A stretch of 64,000 nucleotides of DNA from Nostoc sp. FACHB-892 (GTDB taxonomy: Bacteria > Cyanobacteriota > Cyanobacteriia > Cyanobacteriales > Nostocaceae), in NCBI RefSeq assembly GCF_014698795.1, contig NZ_JACJTR010000031.1, positions 19,987 through 83,986 of the forward strand. Direction: 5' to 3'. How positions within the stretch are numbered: the first letter of the stretch is position 1; every line of letters starts with the position of its first letter. Below the pieces are notes generated by a model. That model had not been told where the DNA came from. It saw only the letters and a list, made by a program, of their open reading frames with translations, and made no database searches. Shown one piece after another: positions 37,031-45,733 of this stretch. The position numbers and the translations under genes were made by a program.

Positions 37031-38221
37031 CTACTGATTCCAATCAACCAACGCACCATCTAATATCGCAATCCCCCATTGCGGAAACTTCGCCAGTAAC
37101 TTCTTGATCACAATCTGCAAAGCCGGATCATCCTTCCAGCATTGTTGGAGGAAGTCAAACCCCGGATTCTCGCCCGAATTCGCCGCTCGATTCAGTTTTT
37201 CCCTTCTTACAGGTCGCGCATTTGCCCTTGCAACAATCGCCTCATGTGACCATTTTTCAGCATTTGGCACGGGCGCGGCGGAATTTTCACCCTCATCAAC
37301 TGCTTTGATTTCTACACTCGAAACCGAATTTTCAGTCATCAACCCAGCACAGGGGCAACTCGGTTCTATTTTCTGATCTGTGATCGCAGAATTTACAGAG
37401 TTTTCATTTTGGGCAACGGGCGCGGCGGAACAAGTACCTTCATGAGAGACTGCCGCCTCAACACCACAGTCCTGCTTTTCAGCCAACAACGGAGCAGGTT
37501 GACTTGGTGCCGCTTCCACAAGCGCCAGCGTCGTACAGTCCGTTACCGCAGGTAACTCTTCCTCCTTCTCTGACACGCTTTGAACAGACTGAGGCGAAGC
37601 GCCCCCCAAGGGCGCGTGAGCCGTCTCCTCCTCATGCGGATTTCGTGTAAGCGTGTCAGAGATACATCTCACAAACTCATTTGATGAGTTTGTGAGATGT
37701 TCCTGAGTAGTTCGTGAGGGTTCACAGAACCCTTGCTCTGACTGATTTTTACCCAAAATAGATGCTTTATACAAAGCACGCATTTCTTCAGAGCCAGCAT
37801 CTTTCTCTGAATCCCCAGCATTTGGTTCTCGTTTTTTAGCATCTGGTTGCTGATTTTCAGAATTGGCTTTCTCCCAAAATTCCTTCATCCGGCTACCGTG
37901 TAAATTCTTTACCATCCAGCTAGCCGTTTCCCTGCCATCCTGAATCGCCTTGTCGGGCTTGAAAATAAACAACCCGCTTTCAACTAGAATTTTCTTCGCA
38001 GAGATAAAAGTACTGTACCCTAAAGCAGAAGTTAGCGGCATCCATCGGGAACCATAAGGGTCAGCCGTCCAGCATTCTTGCCACAATTGCGTAACAGAGG
38101 GCTTTTGCTGCGAAGCCCACAGCATATCTTGTATGGGAATAATCACATGAAGCCTTTTATACGGTGACTGTGGTTTAGTGGCAGCCTTTTTGGGCTTGGG
38201 TTTTGTGATAGTTGCGGTCAT
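37031..38221 (-). CDS. Plasmid-type protein, possibly DNA-binding, unknown function
   Basis: 396 residues. A basic start (TKPKPKKAATKPQ) leads to a compact N-terminal domain of about 100 residues (WQECWTADPYGSRWMPLTSA, FISAKKILVESGLFIF) that could be a winged-helix fold. A long disordered, Glu/Ser/Ala-rich middle precedes a short conserved end (AILDGALVDWNQ). Two degraded copies of parts of it exist at 28735 and 30565. With the neighbouring coiled-coil and RHH genes, the setting suggests plasmid replication or maintenance. That is inference; no family was recognised. Confidence 0.55.
   Translation of the reverse strand: MTATITKPKPKKAATKPQSPYKRLHVIIPIQDMLWASQQKPSVTQLWQECWTADPYGSRWMPLTSALGYSTFISAKKILVESGLFIFKPDKAIQDGRETASWMVKNLHGSRMKEFWEKANSENQQPDAKKREPNAGDSEKDAGSEEMRALYKASILGKNQSEQGFCEPSRTTQEHLTNSSNEFVRCISDTLTRNPHEEETAHAPLGGASPQSVQSVSEKEEELPAVTDCTTLALVEAAPSQPAPLLAEKQDCGVEAAVSHEGTCSAAPVAQNENSVNSAITDQKIEPSCPCAGLMTENSVSSVEIKAVDEGENSAAPVPNAEKWSHEAIVARANARPVRREKLNRAANSGENPGFDFLQQCWKDDPALQIVIKKLLAKFPQWGIAILDGALVDWNQ
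37664..37700. repeat. Perfect 17-bp palindrome inside a coding region
   Basis: Arms 37664-37680 and 37684-37700 are exact complements around TTG. The sequence lies in the disordered middle of the gene and is translated without breaking the frame. It may be a small palindromic insertion or an intragenic control site. Confidence 0.8.
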
Positions 38222-38327
38222 TTTACAATCTCCTGTTTATGTTGACGCACGGAAATTTCCCTCACTGTGATTGCGGGGTTTGGTACTTCTATTTGGTTGT
38301 CTAAAAAGCTACCGATGCAATGAAAGC

Positions 38328-39929
38328 CTATTGAGGTTGCCAGAATCGCAACTCATCTCGGAAATACCTATCAGTCTTTTTTGATTGCTCCTTCCAACAA
38401 TCCCAGGCAACCACCAACTCTTCGCCTAAGTCCTCTACTACCTCACCCCTCTCGACATACAAAGTGCGGTATGGGTCAGCGTGAGCAACAATGGAACCAA
38501 GCCCGATTGTGTCGGGTTGAGGGGATGCTTTTTGGAGAGCCGTAATTAAATTTGTTTCTTCACTGGTCAATTCCGCCCAGTAATCTGATTTAATCACCTC
38601 ATACTCTTGTGCCACTGCCCAATAGTCCTGCCACGTACACCCAGGCTTTGACAACACCCGTCGAATATCGCTAACCGCCTGGGGCAGCATTTCCAGTTGC
38701 TCGGCTCGATATGCGATCGCAGTTGGTGTCGGTTCACTCCCCAAGATTATCGCAGCAGCCTCTAACACTTGGGTGTTGTTCATGGCACTGGCCAGATTCT
38801 TCAGCGCCATGCCCATGAGTCGCAGACATTCTTGGGCGTTTTCCTTGGGTGGTTCCTGGGCTAGCGATCGCAAATCAATTGTATTTTCTAACGCCTGTTT
38901 AACTTGCTTGTTCAAAACTTTGGTCGCTTGCTGGGGCATGGTATTTCCCCACTGTTGAACCGGATGCTGTTGTACGGCACGTTCTAGTTCCTGAATGCGC
39001 TGCTGGAGTTGTTGGTTTTCAGTTTCTAACTGCCGTAACGATTCCATCTCATTCAATCGCTGCTGCAATTGAACGTTTTGCTCCCTTTGTTGCTTGTATA
39101 GATTTTGCAGAGATTGGATTTGCTCTTGCACTTGGGTTTCGGCATTGGCAGTGGCTTCTGAAAGCAAGCCAATCCTCAGTTCTTGCTCTAGGCGCTCTAA
39201 CTCTTGTTTATAGCATTCTTCGATAGCAGCGATCGCTTCCGTATATTCTGGTGGATAGTTCCGCCCTCTGGAAAATGGGACACTAGCAGCATCTAAATCA
39301 GCATTGTTGATCAATAACCTCTCACCATCAGCAAAGGTAACAATCTGCTGCCAACGATTTGGTGCGTCTGCCTCAATCACTCCTGATTCTCCATACCTTG
39401 GATGGGACTGTTGTGAAACTGTGACAATAGCTTTTTGAGGAACCATTGGTTCTTCAATTTTGGGAACCACTGGTTCCTGAATAGATTGTTTTTTGCGTGG
39501 AAGTTGAGGAACCACTTTTTGGGCGGCAGCAGCAAAGTCTGAAACACTTGGGTCAGGGTTATCTTTCAGAGCGATCGCTACAGCTTGTTTTAGTTTCTCT
39601 GGTTCCTTGAGTAAACGAAGTAACGGACGAGCCTGACGCTCATTCTTGATGTGTCCGCCCAACTCGCCAACTGCGTCTATGACCTTTTTGGCTCCTAGCA
39701 GTTGGTTGATTCGTCGGTATCCACCCCAGGCGTATAATTCACGCTGGCAGTATTCTTCAAAGTTTTTATAGCCAGCTTGCAGGTAAAGCTGTTGTTCCCG
39801 CATCTGGAGGATTTCATCTACCGCTTGCGACTCGAACCTATCGATAGCGGTGAAGGTTTCCTGAATGCTGGTGTTGACGACACTGTAATCGAGTGCTGAT
39901 GAGGCTTTGGAACGGTCTAGTGTCAGCAT
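38328..39929 (-). CDS. Coiled-coil plasmid protein, DNA-binding/partition-like
   Basis: 533 residues. The first 130 residues are helical (NFEEYCQRELYAWGGYRRIN, ERQARPLLRLLKEPEKLKQA) and resemble the N-terminus of ParB-related or host-range proteins on cyanobacterial plasmids. Residues about 175-215 (HPRYGESGVIEADAP, FADGERLLI) look like a small SH3/KOW-type barrel. A strong Gln/Glu coiled coil covers about 235-325. The C-terminal 200 residues are unassigned. Nucleoid or plasmid binding is a reasonable guess, not proven. Confidence 0.55.
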   Translation of the reverse strand: MLTLDRSKASSALDYSVVNTSIQETFTAIDRFESQAVDEILQMREQQLYLQAGYKNFEEYCQRELYAWGGYRRINQLLGAKKVIDAVGELGGHIKNERQARPLLRLLKEPEKLKQAVAIALKDNPDPSVSDFAAAAQKVVPQLPRKKQSIQEPVVPKIEEPMVPQKAIVTVSQQSHPRYGESGVIEADAPNRWQQIVTFADGERLLINNADLDAASVPFSRGRNYPPEYTEAIAAIEECYKQELERLEQELRIGLLSEATANAETQVQEQIQSLQNLYKQQREQNVQLQQRLNEMESLRQLETENQQLQQRIQELERAVQQHPVQQWGNTMPQQATKVLNKQVKQALENTIDLRSLAQEPPKENAQECLRLMGMALKNLASAMNNTQVLEAAAIILGSEPTPTAIAYRAEQLEMLPQAVSDIRRVLSKPGCTWQDYWAVAQEYEVIKSDYWAELTSEETNLITALQKASPQPDTIGLGSIVAHADPYRTLYVERGEVVEDLGEELVVAWDCWKEQSKKTDRYFRDELRFWQPQ

Positions 39930-40376
39930 ACTTCTCTCCTATAGCCGTAGATATAAGAGGTACTTAAAAGCGCCTTATGCAACAGATAGATATAAGGATT
40001 AATGATGTTGAAACCTGTGCATGAGGCTGAAAGATTTGGTATTGTTAAGTAATTCATAGCCTTAGATGTTGGTTATGTTTTGTCCCTGCTGATGGCCTGA
40101 GAAACTTATCAGTGGGGCTTTCAACTTTTGACTGTCGCTGATCTATTTCTTTAAGTATTTGGGCTGACCATTGTTCATCTGTGCTTGGTAAACCCTGGTG
40201 TTGTGGTAACCCTTTTGCTCCAGTCCTTAAATCTCCTCCTTTATTTTTCTCTTTTTAGGTTACCACGGTTATCCAAAGGTTTACCATAGATTAGTGTTAA
40301 ATGACAAACCCGCCTTACCTATTTGGTTGGGGCGGGTCTTCCTTTGCTACTTGTTGTATCTGTTTTAGTTTTTGCC
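39930..40376. other. Intergenic region with GGTAACC-type sites
   Basis: No gene is supported. The right half carries a run of GGTAACC-like sites described separately; the left part shows nothing distinct. Confidence 0.5.
40187..40285. promoter_or_regulatory. Cluster of GGTWACC half-sites downstream of the RHH gene
   Basis: GGTAAACC (40187), GGTAACC (40205), GGTTACC (40258), GGTTATCC (40267) and GGTTTACC (40278) occur within 100 bases. The same motif recurs upstream of the RHH gene at 40667-40762, so the sites are likely bound by that protein. They could also act as a plasmid centromere. Confidence 0.55.
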
Positions 40377-40664
40377 TCAGGAGGCGATTCTCGTCCCTGA
40401 GGCGATTAATTCCCCCGATCGGGCTTGCTTTAGTTCCTTAATTTCCTCTTCCAGTCTTTGCAGGCGAGTGTTAATGTCGCTTTCTATTTCCAACTCTCCA
40501 CCTATAAATTGTGAAACTAACGCCAATAACGCCTGGGATTCAGTTTTTCCTGACTTCCTAGCTCTTTCGTTAAAGGCATCTTTTACAGTTTGTGTAACGC
40601 GCACAGCTAGACGTTTGTCTGCTTTTTCTTCTGTATTCATACTTCTATTGCTTATTAACTCCAT
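40377..40664 (-). CDS. Ribbon-helix-helix DNA-binding protein with coiled-coil tail
   Basis: 95 residues. Residues about 15-55 (KRLAVRVTQTVKDAFNERAR, KTESQALLALVSQF) fit an RHH fold: a short strand and two helices. The C-terminal INTRLQRLEEEIKELKQ is a coiled coil. RHH proteins of this size repress plasmid partition or copy-control operons. The start at 40664 is preferred because AAGGTGG lies eight bases upstream; that ribosome site is inside a palindrome (40667-40685) of the type that probably binds the protein, suggesting autoregulation. The second Met (40640) has no such site. Confidence 0.75.
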   Translation of the reverse strand: MELISNRSMNTEEKADKRLAVRVTQTVKDAFNERARKSGKTESQALLALVSQFIGGELEIESDINTRLQRLEEEIKELKQARSGELIASGTRIAS

Positions 40665-40666
40665 CT

Positions 40667-40685
40667 GTTTACCACCTTGGTAAAC
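40667..40685. promoter_or_regulatory. Palindromic operator overlapping the RHH ribosome site
   Basis: GTTTACCA-CCT-TGGTAAAC is a perfect 8-bp-arm palindrome directly before the ATG of the RHH gene; on the coding strand it contains AAGGTGG. It belongs to the same motif family as the other GGTWACC sites. Confidence 0.6.
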
Positions 40686-40719
40686 ATGAGCATAGCACTG
40701 TCAACAAAAATATTCAGCT

Positions 40720-40762
40720 TTTTGGTAACCAGTGGTTGACGCTTGGTTACCAAAAGGTTACC
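40720..40762. promoter_or_regulatory. Inverted GGTTACC operator between divergent genes
   Basis: TTTTGGTAACC (40720-40730) and GGTTACCAAAA (40745-40755) form perfect 11-bp arms with a 14-base spacer. A third GGTTACC follows at 40756-40762. The site lies between the RHH gene and the divergent gene at 40850, so it may control both. Confidence 0.65.
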
Positions 40763-40849
40763 ATGTATTTAGAAACAAAACAAAAGACGACCGCTACTGT
40801 CTGCAAAACTTCTGCGATCGCCTTTTGACCCTTTACAGGAATCTATATT

Positions 40850-41449
40850 ATGACGCAATCCGTTTGCACACATCAAGCACTTTCAAGCTTTAAGCTTAAT
40901 CAAGTCACATTTGAAGATGTCCCCTTCAAAGACGAGCAAACCATAGCCCAAGCAGAACTTGACACCCACCTCGAATCCCAAGCCGAAGCTGTAGCCCCAA
41001 CCCAAGATCCTCTCACCAGCAGAGATCGCCGCATCATTGGCGAGATTATCGAAGTCCAACCAGAATCAGTTCGCACAATCTGGATAGAAGGCGGAATCAC
41101 CGTATGGGTGCAATTAGCCGGTGGGGGACGGCTGCCATTTGATCGCAACTGGTTCGCTACAAGAGTTGCAGAGGTTAAGGCAACATTACCCGAAACGCCG
41201 CGGGAACGGAACGAACGCCTGAGCGATGAATTAGAGGAAGCCTGCACTGTTTTTGGTTTGTACCACGGTGAAATTGATTGGTTGTCTTTCAGCACCAAAC
41301 TCTACCAAGACGGGCGTTTTGTCGGCTTCGTCGGGTGCAATCAACAAGGTTGGTACGCCAGACCAAGACAGTACGGACTCAATCGCGTGGCTTCGAGTGC
41401 CGAACAAGTGATTGCGTCGTTAGGAGTTCGAGCGACAGTAGCGGCGTAA
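40850..41449 (+). CDS. Plasmid-type protein of unknown function
   Basis: 199 residues. The middle (RRIIGEIIEVQPESVRTIWI, WVQLAGGGRLPFDRNWFATR) is conserved-looking and beta-rich; the N-terminal 60 residues look disordered. No signal or membrane segment. It is divergent from the RHH gene across the GGTTACC operator and may be regulated by it. Not assigned to a family. Confidence 0.6.
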   Translation: MTQSVCTHQALSSFKLNQVTFEDVPFKDEQTIAQAELDTHLESQAEAVAPTQDPLTSRDRRIIGEIIEVQPESVRTIWIEGGITVWVQLAGGGRLPFDRNWFATRVAEVKATLPETPRERNERLSDELEEACTVFGLYHGEIDWLSFSTKLYQDGRFVGFVGCNQQGWYARPRQYGLNRVASSAEQVIASLGVRATVAA

Positions 41450-41452
41450 GTT

Positions 41453-41650
41453 GCTGAAGTGAGAAAGGGCGATTGCACACCAAAAGAATTGCAATCGCCA
41501 AAGAGTTTAGTCTCGAATAAACACAATCATGGCATAAAATACAGCAGATAACCCCACACTTCAAGATTCGGGTTTCAATAACCATCAACTGAAAATTATG
41601 CGCCCTCCAGCAGATCCGAACGCACAGGTGTAAGAAATCCCTAGTACTGG
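41453..41650 (+). pseudogene. Decayed copy of the 5' part of the next gene
   Basis: The leader (GTGAGAAAGGGCGATTGC with ATTGCAATCGCC) and codons near TATGCGCCCTCCAGCAGATC match the leader at about 41650-41735 and the early part of the gene at 41741 (CTCCTGCCTCCAACCGACCC). The copy has lost its start and frame. It is a tandem-duplication relic. Confidence 0.6.
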
Positions 41651-41740
41651 AAGTGAGAAAAAGCGATTGCAGCCCAAGAGTAATGCAATCGCCTCTACAA
41701 CGAAATTTATGACAATTTAAATCATCATGGCACACAGACT

Positions 41741-42160
41741 ATGATTACCACATTTTCTTTTCAAGAAGCCCAATTGGATGAGCCAACAGAGAAAATTCTC
41801 CTGCCTCCAACCGACCCCAACGCAGAGGTCATAGAAATCTCTAGTTACAAACTGGTTTACGTTGGCGGAGCTTGCCCCAGAACTTATCGAGTCTACACAG
41901 ATAATTCCATGATTGGGGTGATATTTCAGCATATTACGCATTGGTCGAATGCAGTAGATAAGATTCGATACGCCGAGCCGGTTGATGCAGTAGTTGGGCT
42001 AGACCAATTTATGAAGGTGGCAAGGGTATCAACAACGGCTACAGAACAATCACCCACGGAAGAAGAGTTGCTAGACAAAGAATTTGACGCGCTAACTATT
42101 GACGAGTGGGAGCGGTTAAAGAGGTACGTTCCGCAAGCGAAACATTTGGTTGCAGTGTAA
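41741..42160 (+). CDS. Unknown plasmid-type protein
   Basis: 139 residues, acidic. It starts MITTFSFQEAQLDEPTEKIL; the middle (YKLVYVGGACPRTYRVYTDN) is beta-rich, and the end (FDALTIDEWERLKRYVPQA) helical. No family recognised. A degraded tandem copy precedes it. Its leader has an ATTGC/GCAAT hairpin around 41665-41695. Confidence 0.55.
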   Translation: MITTFSFQEAQLDEPTEKILLPPTDPNAEVIEISSYKLVYVGGACPRTYRVYTDNSMIGVIFQHITHWSNAVDKIRYAEPVDAVVGLDQFMKVARVSTTATEQSPTEEELLDKEFDALTIDEWERLKRYVPQAKHLVAV

Positions 42161-42251
42161 GGAAAGGGGTGGGCAGGATAGACCCACCTATTAGGAAGGA
42201 GCAAACTTAAATTTTATCCAAATAGAACAACACAACTCATCGGATAAATCA

Positions 42252-42461
42252 ATGGAACCGATAGAAATACTGAAGCAATTTAACTCGTGCTATTTGAAGA
42301 TTCAGGCGATTGCTCAAGATGAAACTTGGCTCTTGTTGATTGCAGACAAGAAGATTGACCCAGAAGCGGCGACTCACTTAGCCGATGTTCTGCACTAATT
42401 GGGCGAGGCAATGGGGTGTGTCGAAGAAATCATTGAGGTCAAAACAATTAAAAATTACTGA
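42252..42461 (+). pseudogene. Small unknown gene with an in-frame TAA
   Basis: From ATG 42252 the frame gives 48 residues (MEPIEILKQFNSCYLKI...) to TAA 42396-42398. It continues in the same frame as LGEAMGCVEEIIEVKTIKNY to TGA 42459-42461. The sequence on both sides is equally protein-like, so the TAA may be a CAA-to-TAA change. The shorter 48-residue product is the alternative. Confidence 0.45.
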
Positions 42462-42563
42462 ACTGCTCATTTATGAGTTAAAAGCAATTCCTGGCACTGT
42501 CATAAATAGGTAAGTCGAACACTATCTAATATCAACGCAATTTTTAGCAACAACAACGTAATT

Positions 42564-43322
42564 ATGGAAACCATCAAAATCAACAACAGCGTCTTTCTCA
42601 TTCCACCCAGCCAACCTAAACTACAAGCGAATTGCGCTAAAGAGTACGGGCAATTTCTTCTCGATTGTCCCCCAAAGCTGACGATTCTAGAAGCACAAGC
42701 AGGAGGATATCTCAAAGGTAATAAGGCTGATTTTGCGATCGCAATCTCTCGCCCTGACCGTGCATTGACTATCAACGAAAACTTTACCAATGAGCCATTT
42801 ACCGAACTGTGGGTGATTCCGGTTGCTGGCGGACTCAAAGACCAGTTTAAGGGCCCAGCTTCTATGCTGCTTTCTTTCCTGATCCACCGCCGCAGCAAAG
42901 ACAATTTCGCCGGACTCTACAATCACTTCGCCCATCGTGCCTTCCAGCAGTGGTGCGAAGAAGGGATGCCGGGAGATCCAAAAGAATTTTGCTTCGGTGC
43001 GATCGCTAGCGTACTGAAAAACTATATTTTCTGCGCGGAGTTCCAAAAGGTAGAAGGAGCGCTAGGAACGTACTGGTTCATCCAGTGGTCGTACCGTAAC
43101 CCACAGTCTGACTTTGAAAAAGACGCTCTCGAAGCAGCCGAAATGATTCGTAGTGGTGCGGAATCTGGGGCAACAGTTCATTGGGTAACGAATGAAACGT
43201 ATGAACGCTGGGCTAGTAATGCTGTCACTGCATCGGCATTACCCCCGGTTTCGGAAACTGAGGCACGGCTATCTCTGCAAGGACAAAATCAGGCAGCTAT
43301 GCCGCAAGGGAAGAAGCGGTAA
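42564..43322 (+). CDS. Unknown plasmid-type protein
   Basis: 252 residues, no signal peptide. Segments such as YLKGNKADFAIAISRPDRAL, PFTELWVIPVAGGLKDQFKG and YWFIQWSYRNPQ look conserved and soluble. The C-terminal 35 residues are Gln/Ala-rich and probably disordered. No family recognised. It shares strand and orientation with the small genes on either side. Confidence 0.6.
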   Translation: METIKINNSVFLIPPSQPKLQANCAKEYGQFLLDCPPKLTILEAQAGGYLKGNKADFAIAISRPDRALTINENFTNEPFTELWVIPVAGGLKDQFKGPASMLLSFLIHRRSKDNFAGLYNHFAHRAFQQWCEEGMPGDPKEFCFGAIASVLKNYIFCAEFQKVEGALGTYWFIQWSYRNPQSDFEKDALEAAEMIRSGAESGATVHWVTNETYERWASNAVTASALPPVSETEARLSLQGQNQAAMPQGKKR

Positions 43323-43387
43323 TTAGATACTACAACGGCGATTCACCTTTGAGTCGCCACTACATAAACTAGCAACAAAATAAACCA

Positions 43388-43657
43388 ATGAAAATCGGTA
43401 CTGTCTCTATTAGTTATTCGAGAAAGTTTAATTTGGGCAACTATGAATCAATCGAATTAGGTTGTTCTTTATGGGCGCAGGTTGAAGAAGAGGAAGACGC
43501 AGACGGCGTAGTTCAATTTCTCTATCATCAAGCAAAAGCAGCAGTCAAAGAGGCAGCAATGCCTGTGATTAAAGCGAACGAATTCCAAATTAGTAAAGCT
43601 AAATCTCAACGGAAAGTGGTAACTGATGAAGGTGTTGCAGAAATAGATAATTTTTGA
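43388..43657 (+). CDS. Unknown small plasmid-type protein
   Basis: 89 residues. The pattern KIGTVSISYSRKFNLGNYES followed by WAQVEEEED and an Ala/Lys-rich helix resembles small single-domain proteins often found on cyanobacterial plasmids; the family name is not known to me. The next gene starts 11 bases after its stop. Confidence 0.6.
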   Translation: MKIGTVSISYSRKFNLGNYESIELGCSLWAQVEEEEDADGVVQFLYHQAKAAVKEAAMPVIKANEFQISKAKSQRKVVTDEGVAEIDNF

Positions 43658-43668
43658 GCCAATCAAAC

Positions 43669-44007
43669 ATGAAACAACTAACAGGTTTTATTCCCATTGC
43701 AGCATTACCAGAATCTACTACGGCTTCTGCTAAACAACAACTGCTGGAAACCATTGAATGGCTTCACAAAGAGGGTGCTGCTACTGAAACTAATCTTAAA
43801 CTACTAACTGCAATTGTTGAGTCTATTCTTTGGTCTGAAGAATCATACACCAGATTTTTACAATGTGGTTTTGATGCAGCCATTGAGTTTTTCGATACCA
43901 ATTCTCAGAACTGGGAATTTGAAGAGTCAATGTCATCACCTCATAATCCCAGAAATTGGGATAAGTACAAGCAGCTACAACAAACACGGGTTTTGTCACA
44001 GTCATAG
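43669..44007 (+). CDS. Unknown small helical protein
   Basis: 112 residues from the ATG at 43669, preferred over an upstream TTG that would overlap the preceding gene. Predominantly helical and acidic (LLETIEWLHKEGAATETNLK). No domain recognised. It is probably co-transcribed with the gene at 43388. Confidence 0.55.
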   Translation: MKQLTGFIPIAALPESTTASAKQQLLETIEWLHKEGAATETNLKLLTAIVESILWSEESYTRFLQCGFDAAIEFFDTNSQNWEFEESMSSPHNPRNWDKYKQLQQTRVLSQS

Positions 44008-44069
44008 TTTCAAGAACATGAAAAAATCAATTTCTACACTTCTACGCCGAAAGCGAGGTGATAAAAATG

Positions 44070-45593
44070 CTAGTCCGATGGAACTTTAAGTTAAAACCCT
44101 GTCAGCTTCAACAAGCAAAAATGTTGCAGTGGTTAATCACTCTCAGGAAGCATAGAAACTATGCACTTAGAGAACGAGAGATTGGATACAATACTAATAA
44201 TCAGAATGCTGATCAACCAGTTAATTATGCTTTTGGTAGTTACTGCGATCTGAAAGCCAGAGTTGAATATGGTGGATATTGTCCACTAACTTGTCCCGTG
44301 CTGAAACATGGTGTTATTCCAACTGATCTAAATATTGCTCTGAAAACATCGTCATCTATTATCAAGTGGGATAGTGCTTCTAATATCCAGATAAAAGTAA
44401 CAACGAGGTTAAGACGTAAACTCAAACATTTTAGTGAGATTAGTACTGTTGTCTTGCAGGGTAACATCCTAAAGTTAGATACTGCATTTACAAATTTTTG
44501 GCGGCATGGTAAAGGATTTCCACATTATTTCCGAACTTTAAATAGTTTCGATTACTCACCAGGACAGGTTAAGCTTAAGACAATTAAAGATAATAAAGAT
44601 AATTATGCCATTGTCTATCTTCCAGGGATTGGCAATGTCAAAATGCACAATAGTCGAGATTTAACCAGTATTCAATCCGTGAGGACTTGTACTATTAAAA
44701 GAGCAGGTGGTTACTGGTTCTTATCGATGTTAGTTCAAATACCCCAAGAACTACCGAAAGAAAAGTCAATATCTCAAATCAAATCAGTAGTCGGGATTGA
44801 TGTTGGTGTGAATAAGCTTGTAGCTTTGTCAGATGGTAGTTTTGTCGAAAATATTAGAGTTACAACTAACATCAAAACATCTAGACGTTTAACTATGCGT
44901 CAACGTGCCATAAGCCGCAAGCGTCAGGGTTCTCAAAACAAAAACAAGGCATACGCTAGAATTGCCAGAACACAACATAAACTAGCACAACATCGAGACG
45001 GCTACAATTGGCAAGCAGCCAGTAAGATTGTCAAAACTGCTGATGCTGTTGGGCGTGAAGACCTAAACATCAAGGCGATGGTCAAACGTGCCAAGCCTAA
45101 GCATGATGGAAAAGGCGGGTATAAGAGAAATGGTGCTAGTCGCAAGAGTGGTTTAAACAAGGCTATCCTTGATTGTGCTTGGGGAGATTTATTCGCCAAA
45201 ATTGCTTGGTTAGCTGCTAAATCTGGTAAACCAGTTATCCTAGTTAATCCTAAGCATAGCAGTCAGGAATGTCCACAGTGCAGACATACTGACAAGAGTA
45301 ATCGCAGTGGAGAAAAATTTCTCTGTACTAACTGCGGATACACACAACACGCTGACACAAAAGCTTCTCGAACAATTGTAAAACGTGTGGGATTAGTCTT
45401 CCCCAAAAACATCAAAAAGACTCTACCGGGGGACTCGCGGAAAGTTATGCCTGTGAAGATATCGCTGCCGATGGGTGGGGAGTCCAGGAACCATGCCTAT
45501 GAGTCATTGAATATTCAGTTAAGTTTATTTGATTTAACCCAGTATACAGTGGCTGACAATCGGATATCTAAGAGATACGGCAAAAGCTCTTAG
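44070..45593 (+). CDS. tnpB: TnpB (IS605/IS607-type RNA-guided nuclease)
   Basis: About 507 residues from the ATG at 44070. The RuvC-like residues are visible: Asp in VVGIDVGVNKL, Glu in VGREDLNIKAM and Asp in HADTKAS. The zinc ribbon is CPQC...CTNCGY. A longer-than-usual tail follows (about 75 residues after the last catalytic Asp). TnpB proteins use a reRNA made from the element's right end to cut DNA at the excision site. No TnpA is beside it, so it would depend on one elsewhere. It seems intact. The GAGGTGAT site precedes the ATG. Confidence 0.88.
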   Translation, partial: LVRWNFKLKPCQLQQAKMLQWLITLRKHRNYALREREIGYNTNNQNADQPVNYAFGSYCDLKARVEYGGYCPLTCPVLKHGVIPTDLNIALKTSSSIIKWDSASNIQIKVTTRLRRKLKHFSEISTVVLQGNILKLDTAFTNFWRHGKGFPHYFRTLNSFDYSPGQVKLKTIKDNKDNYAIVYLPGIGNVKMHNSRDLTSIQSVRTCTIKRAGGYWFLSMLVQIPQELPKEKSISQIKSVVGIDVGVNKLVALSDGSFVENIRVTTNIKTSRRLTMRQRAISRKRQGSQNKNKAYARIARTQHKLAQHRDGYNWQAASKIVKTADAVGREDLNIKAMVKRAKPKHDGKGGYKRNGASRKSGLNKAILDCAWGDLFAKIAWLAAKSGKPVILVNPKHSSQECPQCRHTDKSNRSGEKFLCTNCGYTQHADTKASRTIVKRVGLVFPKNIKKTLPGDSRKVMPVKISLPMGGESRNHAYESLNIQLSLFDLTQYTVADNRISKRYGKSS

Positions 45594-45635
45594 AGAATCT
45601 GTGTGTCTTTAGACCGCAGAACGTCAAGCAGTATC
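45594..45635 (+). mobile_element. Probable right end of the tnpB element
   Basis: GAATCTGTGTGTCTTTAGAC and then CGCAGAACGTCAA resembles the right-end hairpin plus GTCAA end of cyanobacterial IS605-group elements, with G-U pairs in the stem. The left end could not be placed with confidence. Confidence 0.45.
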
Positions 45636-45733
45636 AAATTTAGTCTCTGTGTCATACAAACGTTAGTCAATCGCAAGCTGGTAAAAGTGACAAATACTGG
45701 TGCAGGTTTTTTTGTGGAGTTGGATGAAGCAAA

